DNA of 64,000 bases from positions 1,108,501 to 1,172,500 of the forward strand of contig NZ_JBBPBZ010000002.1 in assembly GCF_038070105.1 (NCBI RefSeq). Reading direction: 5' to 3'. Under the pieces are notes generated by a model, which ran no database searches, was not told where the DNA came from, and saw only the letters and a list, made by a program, of their open reading frames with translations. Made by a program: the position numbers and the translations under genes. Shown here piece after piece: positions 8,506 to 17,587 of the stretch; positions within the stretch are counted from its first letter, which is position 1; each line of letters opens with the position of its first letter. This DNA comes from Methylocystis sp. IM3. GTDB lineage: Bacteria > Pseudomonadota > Alphaproteobacteria > Rhizobiales > Beijerinckiaceae.

Positions 8506-8946
8506 TCACCAGGCGCCCACATTGGCGGCCGAGGCCCAGGGCTCCTTGGGAGGCAGCGGCTCGCCTTTTTGCAGCAGTTCGATGGAAATGGCGTCCGGCG
8601 TGCGCACAAAGGCCATGTGGCCGTCGCGCGGCGGGCGGGAAATGGTCACGCCTGCTTTCTGAAGCCTTTCGCAAATCTCGTAAATGTCCTCCACCGCGAA
8701 CGCCAGATGGCCGAAATTGCGGCCGCCCCCATATTCGTGCTCGTCCCAGTTATAGGTCAGCTCGATCGTCGGCGCGCCGCTTCGTCTGGCCTCATCCAGA
8801 TCAGCGGGCGCCGCAAGATAGACGAGCGTATAGCGGCCCTTATCATTCTCGGTGCGTCGCACTTCCTTCAGTCCCAGAATGTCGCAGAAAAAATGCAGCG
8901 AACGGTCGAGATCGCCCACGCGGATCATCGAATGCAGAAATTTCAT
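8506..8946 (-). CDS. gloA: lactoylglutathione lyase (glyoxalase I)
   Basis: Converts the methylglyoxal-glutathione hemithioacetal to S-lactoylglutathione. It is a 146-residue VOC-fold metalloenzyme with [14 protein letters not shown] at the start (metal His region at residues 5-6), [15 protein letters not shown] with a metal-binding Glu, FGHLAFAV with the second His, and ISIELLQ with the C-terminal Glu. The length is close to that of the short bacterial Ni-type enzymes. It fits with the glutathione synthase found elsewhere in this window. Confidence 0.92.
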   Translation of the reverse strand: MKFLHSMIRVGDLDRSLHFFCDILGLKEVRRTENDKGRYTLVYLAAPADLDEARRSGAPTIELTYNWDEHEYGGGRNFGHLAFAVEDIYEICERLQKAGVTISRPPRDGHMAFVRTPDAISIELLQKGEPLPPKEPWASAANVGAW

Positions 8947-9056
8947 CCCTCACAACTCCCATCGAATGAGCCGATCGTCGGCTTCAGCCGTTTGCCGCCG
9001 GGCGGCGGTCTTGCTAGGCAGCGCCCCGTCGACCTTTGCGCCTATAGAGGGCCAGC

Positions 9057-10457
9057 ATGACCGAAACCAGAGCGCTCGACGCCGCCGGAGCCAGCCGCAA
9101 GCTCGCCGCCGCCCGCGCCTCCATCGCCGCCAGCGCCCTCCTGGCGGCCGCCAAGCTCGCGGCGGGCCTATGGTCGGGGTCGCTCGCGCTCCTCTCCGAG
9201 GCGGGCCACGGCTTCGTCGACACCGGCGCGACGGCCCTCACTTATTACGCCGTGCGCGAGGCCGAGAAGCCGGCAGACGCCGAACATCACTATGGCCATG
9301 GAAAATATGAGGCGCTCGCCGCGCTTGTCGAGACCGGTCTCCTCTTCGGCCTGGCGCTGATCGTCGTGGGCGAGGCCATCCGACGGCTTGGCGAGCCTCA
9401 TGTGGAAATTCTGGCCGGCTGGCCGGCCTATGGCGTGCTCCTGGTTTCCATCCTCGTCGATTTCGTCCGCTCCCGGCAGCTCGCCGCCATTGCAAAGGAG
9501 GAGCGCAGCGACGCGCTCGCCGCCGACGCGATCCATTTCGCCAGCGATCTCGTCTCCTCGATCCTCGCACTGATCGGGGTGACCGCGGCGCATTACGGTT
9601 TTCCTCAAGGGGATGCGCTCGCCTCCTTCGGCGTCGCGGCCTTCATCGCGGTCGCCGGCTATCGCCTCGGCCGGCGCACCATCGACACGCTGCTCGACGC
9701 CGCCCCGCGCGACCTCACGCCGCAGATCGAGCGGGCGATTCTCGACGTGCCCGGCGTGATGGCGCTCGACACGCTGCGGCTGCGCAGCGCCGGCGCGGAG
9801 GTGATCGGCGAGGCGACGATCGCCGTCGCCCGCACGCTGCGGGTGGAGCAGGCCGCGCGGATCAAGGCGGCGGTTTCCGACGCCATCCTCGCGGTCGCGC
9901 CCCATGCCCGCATCACCGTGACGGCCGATGCGCTGGCGCTCGACGACGAGACGGTCGTGGAGCGCATCATGCTCGTCGCGGCGCGCCGCCACTTGATGGC
10001 GCATCACGTCATCGCCCAGCAGATCGGCGAGCGGCTCGCCATCGGCCTCGACATCGAACTCGACGGCGCCATGCCCATCGGCCGCGCCCACGCCATCGCC
10101 ACGGATTTCGAAAGCGCCATCCGCGACGAGTTCGGCGCGGACGTCGAAATCGAGACCCATATCGAGCCGCTCGCGCCCCATGTCCTCATCGGGCGCGACC
10201 TCGCCTCGCCGCTCGCCGGAGACATTGCGGCGGCCCTCGACAGCTACAGCGGCGTCGTCGGCTACATCGCCAATATACACGACGTGCGGGTGCGGGAGAC
10301 GGCCGGCGGCCTCGTGGTGAATTATCACTGCGCCGTCGATGCGGCCGTTCCGGTCGAGACCGTCCATGCCGCCGTGGACGAGCTGGAGCGCCGCGTGCGT
10401 GAGCGGTTCCCCGAAATCCTGCGCATCGTCGGCCATGCGGAGCCCGCCGATCATTGA
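9057..10457 (+). CDS. cation diffusion facilitator (CDF) metal exporter
   Basis: Inner-membrane proton-coupled exporter of divalent metals such as Zn, Fe or Co. The six-helix domain covers about residues 15-205: TM2 carries SLALLSEAGHGFVDTG and TM5 carries DAIHFASDLVSS, the two metal-site helices. In TM2 the first position is Glu instead of the usual Asp. The protein is long (466 residues) because the C-terminal cytoplasmic dimerisation region is repeated (about residues 205-290, 290-370 and 385-465), which is known in some alphaproteobacterial members. The metal specificity is not certain. Confidence 0.88.
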   Translation: MTETRALDAAGASRKLAAARASIAASALLAAAKLAAGLWSGSLALLSEAGHGFVDTGATALTYYAVREAEKPADAEHHYGHGKYEALAALVETGLLFGLALIVVGEAIRRLGEPHVEILAGWPAYGVLLVSILVDFVRSRQLAAIAKEERSDALAADAIHFASDLVSSILALIGVTAAHYGFPQGDALASFGVAAFIAVAGYRLGRRTIDTLLDAAPRDLTPQIERAILDVPGVMALDTLRLRSAGAEVIGEATIAVARTLRVEQAARIKAAVSDAILAVAPHARITVTADALALDDETVVERIMLVAARRHLMAHHVIAQQIGERLAIGLDIELDGAMPIGRAHAIATDFESAIRDEFGADVEIETHIEPLAPHVLIGRDLASPLAGDIAAALDSYSGVVGYIANIHDVRVRETAGGLVVNYHCAVDAAVPVETVHAAVDELERRVRERFPEILRIVGHAEPADH

Positions 10458-10503
10458 CCCCCGGCAATAGCCATTGGCGCGCGGCTGGGCTAGAAAGCCG
10501 CTT

Positions 10504-10764
10504 ATGACGAACGAGAACGCCGCCGCCGCCGAAGACCTCTCCGCCATGCCGTTCGAGAAGGCCATGCAGGAGCTGGAGCGCATCGTCGCCGAACTGGAGA
10601 AAGGCTCCGTTTCGCTCGACGATTCCGTGCGCCTCTATGCGCGGGGCAAGGCTCTGCAGGACCGCTGCGAGAAGCTCCTTGCGGAGGCCGAGGCGCGCGT
10701 CGAGAAGATCACGCTGGGCGAGAATGGCGCGCCGAAGGGCGTCGCGCCGCTCGACGTCGAATAA
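10504..10764 (+). CDS. xseB: exodeoxyribonuclease VII small subunit
   Basis: The small subunit stabilises XseA, and the complex degrades single-stranded DNA. The 86-residue protein has the family core FEKAMQELERIVAELEKG, then SLDDSVRLYARG and CEKLLAEAEARVEKI. ATG 10504 is used (family length); the frame is open a further 10 codons upstream. The xseA gene is not adjacent. The stop abuts the DUF3422 gene stop with no gap. Confidence 0.93.
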   Translation: MTNENAAAAEDLSAMPFEKAMQELERIVAELEKGSVSLDDSVRLYARGKALQDRCEKLLAEAEARVEKITLGENGAPKGVAPLDVE

Positions 10765-12081
10765 TCACTCGACCTGCTCTTCCTTGGCGGCGCGGGTCGA
10801 GAGGCGGCGCACGCGGGCCATGAAGGCCCATGACAGCAGGACCGCGAAAGGCACGGCGATGGAGTCGGCCATGTCCGCCGACATCGCCGCCGGAATGATC
10901 CCCGCCTCTTTCAGCCCCCTGGCGACGAAGGCGAAGAGGCCCACGAGATAATAGGCGAGGCCCGCGACCGAGATGCCCTGAACCATGCGGTTCAGCCGCA
11001 TCTGCAAGCGCGTGCGGCGCACCATGTCGTCGAGCAGCGCGCCGTTCTGGCGCTCCATGTCGAGCGTGATGCCCGTGCGCATGAGATTGGTGGTGCGCGC
11101 CACGTCGGTCGAGAAGCGGGTCTGCCGCGCCTCCACGGCGTTGCAGGTCTCGATCGCCGGATCGAGGCGGGCGCTCAGGAAATTGGAGACGGTGGGATAT
11201 TGCCCCTCCTTCGTCTCCTGCAGGAGATCGAGCCGGTTCTTCACCAGCGCGTGATAGGCGCGGCTTGCGCCGAAGCGGAAGGCGGCGCGCGTCGCGAGGG
11301 CCTCATTGGCGGCGAGCAGATCGGAGAGCCGCTTGAGCAAATGATGATTGCCTTGCGAATCCTGCGCCCCCCGGAGGGCGTGGGTGATGTCGGAAAGCTC
11401 CTCTTCCATCCGCGCGAGATCGGGCGAAATGGCGCGGGCGAGCGGCAGGCCAAGCAGCGCCATGGTGCGGTAGGTCTCGACTTCCAGAAGCCGCTGCGCG
11501 AAGCGCCCCGCCTCCATCGGCGGCGCATGCAGTAGCCGGATCGCCATGCGGGTGAAGCCCTGCGCGTCGAGGGCGAAATCGGCGAAGGCATGAGCCGCCT
11601 CCTTGCCGAGCCCGATGACGCACAGGCTTTGCGAATTGAAAAGCGCGGCAATCTCCTCGAGCGGGATCTCTCGGTCGACGACGCAAAGATGCGTCGCGAC
11701 GATGAGGCGCCCCGGCGGGCGGAAGGAAATCTCGCCTGCCGCTGCCGGATCGGGATGGCTGAAGGGCGTCGCCGCCTCCTCTCCGGTCGCCCAGGTGTAG
11801 GTCGTGAATTCCGTATGCTGCTCCCAGCGCAGACGCCAGTCGCCAAAGGCGAAGTAGTGGAATTTGGCGTCGGGCGCCGGCGGCTCCTCTCCATGAGCCG
11901 ACGCGAGCCGCCCGAGGGCGGCGCGATCGGCGTCCGCCTCCTCGTGACTCGTGGCGAAGGCGAAGTGATAGATGCGCCGGGGAACCTCGAGCGGCAGAAA
12001 GGGCCGGGCATGAAGCTCGGCGAGAATCGCCGCGCGCGATTCGTGCTCGACCCACTGCGTGACGGCTGCCGCTTCGTTCAT
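10765..12081 (-). CDS. DUF3422 family membrane protein
   Basis: A 438-residue member of DUF3422, a conserved proteobacterial family of unknown function. A long soluble N-terminal part begins AAILAELHARPFLPLEVPRR; a helical region follows, and near the C-terminus MVQGISVAGLAYYLVGLFAF and AVPFAVLLSWAFMARVR are two transmembrane helices with a short loop, a layout that resembles CorA-like proteins without the GMN signature. The latter comparison is inference. Confidence 0.85.
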   Translation of the reverse strand: MNEAAAVTQWVEHESRAAILAELHARPFLPLEVPRRIYHFAFATSHEEADADRAALGRLASAHGEEPPAPDAKFHYFAFGDWRLRWEQHTEFTTYTWATGEEAATPFSHPDPAAAGEISFRPPGRLIVATHLCVVDREIPLEEIAALFNSQSLCVIGLGKEAAHAFADFALDAQGFTRMAIRLLHAPPMEAGRFAQRLLEVETYRTMALLGLPLARAISPDLARMEEELSDITHALRGAQDSQGNHHLLKRLSDLLAANEALATRAAFRFGASRAYHALVKNRLDLLQETKEGQYPTVSNFLSARLDPAIETCNAVEARQTRFSTDVARTTNLMRTGITLDMERQNGALLDDMVRRTRLQMRLNRMVQGISVAGLAYYLVGLFAFVARGLKEAGIIPAAMSADMADSIAVPFAVLLSWAFMARVRRLSTRAAKEEQVE

Positions 12082-12130
12082 CTTCGCCCCCTGTGGCCGC
12101 TCTTATAGACCACGGGAGGCGAGGCGTGAA

Positions 12131-13792
<1,662 letters not shown>

Positions 13793-13814
13793 CTATTTAT
13801 GGAGTCGGTCGGAT

Positions 13815-13845
13815 AAAAAAACGGCGGCGCCTTGTCGCGCCGCCG
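13815..13845 (-). terminator. intrinsic terminator after the Gly/Tyr-rich gene
   Basis: On the minus strand CGGCGGCGC-gacaag-GCGCCGCCG is followed by TTTTTTT: a perfect 9-pair stem and a seven-base U-run, 22 bases past the stop of the 13868-14257 gene. Confidence 0.9.
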
Positions 13846-13867
13846 AACGTCTTTCTGGCGGAGAGCC

Positions 13868-14257
13868 TCACCAGCCCCAGTAGGGGTAGCTGTAATAATC
13901 GTAACCGTAATACGGATAATATCCGTAATCGTAATAAGGGTAGTAGCCGCCATAGTAATAGCCGCTGTTCGCCGCCGCGAGGCCAGCCCCGAGCAGTCCG
14001 AGGCCGACGCCAGCGACGATCGCCGCGCCCGGATTATAGCGGCGGTAATAGCCGCCATAATAGCCGCCGCGGTAATAGGGGCGATAGCCATAGCCGCCCC
14101 AGCGGCGGTACCCGACCTTGTCGATCGGGGCGGAGAGTCCGACCGTTGACGGCGCGGCCACGGCCATCGGGCCGGCGAAAGCTTCCGTCGGGGCGGACGT
14201 CGCCGCCATGGCGCCGAGAAGCGCGCCGGAAAGCGCCAGCTTAAGGCTTTTACGCAT
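13868..14257 (-). CDS. Gly/Tyr-rich secreted protein (paralogue of 45676-46116)
   Basis: A 129-residue protein with a signal peptide (residues 1-29, MRKSLKLALSGALLGAMAAT and onwards to EAFA), then the motif AGPMAVAAPSTVGLSAPIDK, then short Gly-Tyr-Arg tracts, one hydrophobic stretch (GAAIVAGVGLGLLGAGLAAA) and a Tyr-rich tail ending SYPYWGW. The start is chosen because GGGAGGT lies 8 bases before ATG 14257. Its own strong terminator follows, so it is probably expressed as a single gene. The same signal-peptide style, AGPM motif and hydrophobic stretch occur in 45676-46116. It is likely a surface or periplasmic structural protein; the function is unknown. Confidence 0.8.
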   Translation of the reverse strand: MRKSLKLALSGALLGAMAATSAPTEAFAGPMAVAAPSTVGLSAPIDKVGYRRWGGYGYRPYYRGGYYGGYYRRYNPGAAIVAGVGLGLLGAGLAAANSGYYYGGYYPYYDYGYYPYYGYDYYSYPYWGW

Positions 14258-14401
14258 GAACAATACCTCCCGTTGGCGGGTGCGGTCGACGCGGCGCGCC
14301 TTGCCCGCCGAGCCAACGCAACGACAACCAAAATCTAGACCGGAATCCTCCCGAGTCGAGTGGCATTTCTGTGTCATTTTGGCGCGTAGCGTAAACACGC
14401 C

Positions 14402-14848
14402 TCAGTCTCGCGCCTCGTAGCCGGAGGCGGCATGGCGCGTGAAATCGACGAGCCGTTCGCGGAAAAAATCGCGCACCCTTGCGGCGGTCAGCGGATATTG
14501 CTCCAGAACCTGAAGAAAAAGCGCGCGGCGGATTCTCAAAACGGTACTCGGCTCCAGCGCCCGCGCGCCGACGGGGCGCAGGGACGGGGCGACGAGCGCC
14601 ATTTCCCCGATCAGCGCCCATGGCCGCAACACATGGGCCGGCAGTTGGGCGTCCCGCGTCGTCAGACCGATCGAGCCCAGCATCAGAATGAAGCCGCCAT
14701 CCGACTCGTCGCCGCGCTGAAACAGCGGATCGCCCGAGCGCAGCAGGCGCGTCTCGCCCGCGAAAGCGAGCCTCTGCAAGGCGCTGACCTCGAAGATCGC
14801 GAAGAGCGGAATGCGCCTGAGATTGTCAATTTCGTCGTCGAGAGTCAT
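14402..14848 (-). CDS. cyclic-nucleotide-binding domain protein (no DNA-binding domain)
   Basis: A 148-residue protein consisting of one cNMP-binding beta-roll: LRRIPLFAIFEVSALQRLAF leads into GDPLFQRGDESDGGFILMLG, with ALIGEMALVAPSLRPVGARA as the phosphate-binding cassette region. It lacks the helix-turn-helix of Crp/Fnr regulators. The cassette has GEMAL followed by RPVGAR, which resembles the consensus GE-x-AL...R-x-A only loosely, so ligand binding is uncertain. An upstream TTG (14860) is an alternative start. The neighbouring OmpR-type regulator is upstream on the same strand, so the two may be co-transcribed. Confidence 0.8.
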   Translation of the reverse strand: MTLDDEIDNLRRIPLFAIFEVSALQRLAFAGETRLLRSGDPLFQRGDESDGGFILMLGSIGLTTRDAQLPAHVLRPWALIGEMALVAPSLRPVGARALEPSTVLRIRRALFLQVLEQYPLTAARVRDFFRERLVDFTRHAASGYEARD

Positions 14849-14917
14849 TTCGTTCTTCAAGCGCCGATTCGGTCGTATTTTTGCGGCCGGCGGCGATAGA
14901 ACGCAAAGGTTTTTTAA

Positions 14918-15502
14918 CTATTCGCGCGTGTTTGCGAGGCGGTAGCCTCCGTCTTCTGTCAACAACTTCCGTGGGCGCGAGGGCGTTTTCTCGATCTTGC
15001 GCCGCAGGCGATGGATGTGGGTCTCGAGCGTTCGCGTCGTGACATTCGGGCCATAGCCCCACACGTCCGCGAGCAGCGTCTCCTTGGAGATAACGGCGCC
15101 GCACGCCTGTGCGAGCCGTGCGAGGATCGCCGCCTCTTTTTCAGTGAGACGAACGCCGAAATCCGCGCTAGTGCGGCCGCTTCGGGGTCCCGCGGCGAGG
15201 CTGGCCGCAAGATCGGCGAAGCGGAAGGGGCGCGTCAGACTGGCGTCGGCGTCATCGGAAGCCGCGCCGATCATGACGATAGGGCCCATGAAGCCCTGCG
15301 CGCGCAAGCTGCGCGCCACGGCGGGAGCGTCGCAGAAATCGACGTCGAGAAGCGCGGCCGCCGCATGGCGGGCGTCCGGCTCAATGGTCAAATCGCGGGC
15401 GACGTCGAACGCACGGGGCTCATAGCCGCAAAGCGAACCGATGTGCTCGCCGAGGCTCGCCACGAGCTGAGGGCTCCCGGCAACGAATAATTTTCGGCTC
15501 AT
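14918..15502 (-). CDS. OmpR/PhoB-type winged-helix regulator with degenerate receiver
   Basis: A 194-residue transcription regulator. The C-terminal domain (about 110-190) is a clear winged helix: LTEKEAAILARLAQACGAVI, the SKETLLADVWGY segment, TTRTLETHIHRLRRKIE and LLTEDGGYRL. The N-terminal half has the receiver fold pattern with the likely phospho-Asp in ALLDVDF, but the acidic pair expected after the first strand is missing (MSRKLFVAGSPQ) and the switch Lys is replaced by Arg (SLTRPFRF). It may therefore work without phosphorylation. No sensor kinase is adjacent; a cNMP-binding protein follows it. Confidence 0.85.
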   Translation of the reverse strand: MSRKLFVAGSPQLVASLGEHIGSLCGYEPRAFDVARDLTIEPDARHAAAALLDVDFCDAPAVARSLRAQGFMGPIVMIGAASDDADASLTRPFRFADLAASLAAGPRSGRTSADFGVRLTEKEAAILARLAQACGAVISKETLLADVWGYGPNVTTRTLETHIHRLRRKIEKTPSRPRKLLTEDGGYRLANTRE

Positions 15503-15559
15503 CGACCAGGGCGATCTCTGCTAAGAGGGCGAGAAACCAGTTTCGGACGATCTTCGCCG

Positions 15560-16090
15560 ATGGGCTACCGACATTCAACACGGCTGACCACCCTGCGCGT
15601 CGCCCGGCGAATCGGCGGCGCGCCGCATGAAGCGCGCATGATCGCGGGGCCTGTCGTCATTCCTTGCGCCATCGGCCGCGCCGGAGTCTCGCATGACAAA
15701 CGCGAGGGCGACGGCGCGACGCCCGCCGGGCGCTGGCGGCTGTCCTCATTCTATTTGCGCCGCGCCGCTCCCACGCCTCGCCCCTGGCGGCCGATCCGCC
15801 GCGACGATGTCTGGTGCGACGATCCGCGCTCCTTTCTTTACAATCGAAAGACGCGCGCGCCCTTGCGGCTCAGCCACGAAGCGATGTGGCGCGACGACAC
15901 GCTCTACGATGTCGTCGGCGTCTTGGACTACAACGTCCTCCCCCGCACGCGCGGTCGCGGCAGCGCGATCTTCTTTCACATCGCGACGGCGGACCTCGGC
16001 CCGACGGCGGGTTGCGTGGCGCTGCGGGCGCGGGACATGGCGCGGCTGCTGCCAAGGCTCGCGCGCAACGTCGCCATCGCGGTCCGCTGA
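15560..16090 (+). CDS. L,D-transpeptidase catalytic domain (YkuD) family protein
   Basis: A 176-residue YkuD-type protein. The catalytic segment FFHIATADLGPTAGCVAL supplies His and the nucleophile Cys, with Thr-Ala-Gly-Cys instead of the common Ser-x-Gly-Cys. N-terminal parts (DKREGDGATPAGRWRLSSFY) match the family. No signal peptide or lipobox is visible, so the cellular location is uncertain. It is expected to act on peptidoglycan peptides, forming 3-3 cross-links or attaching proteins. It is divergent from the regulator at 14918-15502 with 57 bases between starts. Confidence 0.85.
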   Translation: MGYRHSTRLTTLRVARRIGGAPHEARMIAGPVVIPCAIGRAGVSHDKREGDGATPAGRWRLSSFYLRRAAPTPRPWRPIRRDDVWCDDPRSFLYNRKTRAPLRLSHEAMWRDDTLYDVVGVLDYNVLPRTRGRGSAIFFHIATADLGPTAGCVALRARDMARLLPRLARNVAIAVR

Positions 16091-16099
16091 TGCGGGGGC

Positions 16100-16774
16100 T
16101 CAACCCGCCGAATAGTCGCGCGCGCCCATGATCGCGGAGCCGATCCGCACATAGGTCGCGCCAAGCTGAATCGCGAGCTCGAAATCCGAGCTCATGCCCA
16201 TGGAGAGCTCCTTCAGCCCGTTGCGCGCGGCGATGTCGGCGAGGAGCGCGAAATGCGGCGACGCCTGCTCCTCGACCGGCGGCACGCACATCAGGCCGGA
16301 AATCTCGAGCCCATATGTCTCGCGGCAGAGGGCGATGAAGGCGTCGGCCTCCTGTGGAAGCACGCCCGCCTTCTGGGGCTCGGCCCCGGTGTTGACCTGC
16401 ACGAAGAGGCGCGGGCGCTTGCCCTGCTTCTTCATTTCATCCGCGAGCGCGGCGGCGATCTTCTCGCGGTCGACGCTCTGGATCACGTCGAAGGTCTCGA
16501 CCGCCTCGCGGGTCTTGTTCGACTGGAGCGGGCCGATCAGGTGGAGCTCGACCCCGTCGAATTGCGCGCGAAGCTCAGGCCATTTGCCCATGGCCTCCTG
16601 AACGCGGTTTTCGCCGAAGACGCGATGGCCAGCCTCCAGCAGCGGAAGAATGTCCTCCGCCGGAAAGGTCTTGGTCACGCAGACGAGCGTGACGCTCGCG
16701 GGGTCGCGTCCGCAGTCTTCAGCGGCGCGGCGAATGGCGGCTCTGGCGCCTTCGAGGCGGTCGATGATGGTCAT
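16100..16774 (-). CDS. YggS-family pyridoxal phosphate homeostasis protein
   Basis: PLP-binding, non-enzymatic alanine-racemase-fold protein that buffers vitamin B6 and amino-acid pools. The 224 residues include VTLVCVTKTFPAEDI with the PLP Lys, VFGENRVQEAMGKW, LHLIGPLQSNKTREAV, SGLMCVPP and SMGMSSDFELAIQLGATYVR. The length and motifs are standard. It converges with the YkuD gene with a 9-base gap. Confidence 0.94.
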   Translation of the reverse strand: MTIIDRLEGARAAIRRAAEDCGRDPASVTLVCVTKTFPAEDILPLLEAGHRVFGENRVQEAMGKWPELRAQFDGVELHLIGPLQSNKTREAVETFDVIQSVDREKIAAALADEMKKQGKRPRLFVQVNTGAEPQKAGVLPQEADAFIALCRETYGLEISGLMCVPPVEEQASPHFALLADIAARNGLKELSMGMSSDFELAIQLGATYVRIGSAIMGARDYSAG

Positions 16775-16912
16775 ATGCGCTGGTTAAGGCGCTCGGGCCG
16801 AGAGGGCAAGCTGGAAGGTCTCTGCGCGCGGGAACCGATTCGAGCGGCGGCCGTTTGCTTGTTTGCAATTTTCGCCGCCCCGTTGCGGGGCTGCGCGGCG
16901 GAAGGTCTGACC

Positions 16913-17494
16913 ATGGCGAGCGACGCGTTCACCACCCATCCCCCGGCGCTGGCGACAGCCCATTTCAACCGCAAATGGGGCTGGTTTGTCGCGCTCGGCG
17001 CGCTTTTCATCCTTGGCGGCGCCGTCGCCCTCTTCAACGTCTTCGCCGCCACCATCGTGGCCATCGTCTATATCGCCGCGGCCATGGTGGTGGCGGGCGG
17101 CTGGCAGATCGTCACGGCCTCTCAAATTCGCCCCTGGGGACGGGCGGCGCTCCTCGGCGTCATCGGGACGCTGACCCTCCTCGCGGGCGTCGCGGCCGCG
17201 CGCTTCCCCGTCTTCGCCGCCGCCTCCTTCACGGCGCTGGTCGGGGTGCTGCTCGTCGCCTGCGGCGCCATGAAGCTCGTGCTCGCCTACCACTTGCGCC
17301 ATCTGGCGCGCTTCGAGCTGCTCGCCGCCGCGGGCGGGCTGAGCCTGCTTCTGGGCGTGCTGATTCTCGCCGAATGGCCGACCTCGGGGCTCTATGTGCT
17401 GGGCCTGTTCCTGGGCGTGAATCTGCTTTTCGAAGGGATCGGCTGGGTCGCCATGGGGCTCGCAGCGAAGCCGGAGGAGCGGCGGGCCTCCTAG
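16913..17494 (+). CDS. HdeD family (DUF308) membrane protein
   Basis: A 193-residue polytopic protein with about six hydrophobic helices, starting with a short soluble N-terminus and then KWGWFVALGALFILGGAVAL. HdeD/DUF308 proteins are linked to acid resistance in enterics, but their molecular role is not settled. ATG 16913 is preferred over far-upstream starts that overlap the PLP protein gene on the other strand. It is upstream of leuS, probably a separate unit. Confidence 0.82.
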   Translation: MASDAFTTHPPALATAHFNRKWGWFVALGALFILGGAVALFNVFAATIVAIVYIAAAMVVAGGWQIVTASQIRPWGRAALLGVIGTLTLLAGVAAARFPVFAAASFTALVGVLLVACGAMKLVLAYHLRHLARFELLAAAGGLSLLLGVLILAEWPTSGLYVLGLFLGVNLLFEGIGWVAMGLAAKPEERRAS

Positions 17495-17587
17495 CGCAGG
17501 CGGGCGGCGCTCTCCCTTTGACATCCCCCCTTCTGACCGGCATTTAGGAGCGCAAATCCCGACGCTTTGACCGGACAGCCGCCCAGC

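Noticed and set aside
8142..8609. 155-codon minus-strand frame in the 408-base gap
   Set aside because: Overlaps gloA in another frame, has no ribosome-binding site and a Cys/Arg/Ser-rich shadow composition.
14258..14310. Inverted repeat GTTGGCGGG / CCCGCC-GA-GCCAAC in the leader of the Gly/Tyr-rich gene
   Set aside because: Interrupted stem and no match to a known riboswitch; kept only as a note.
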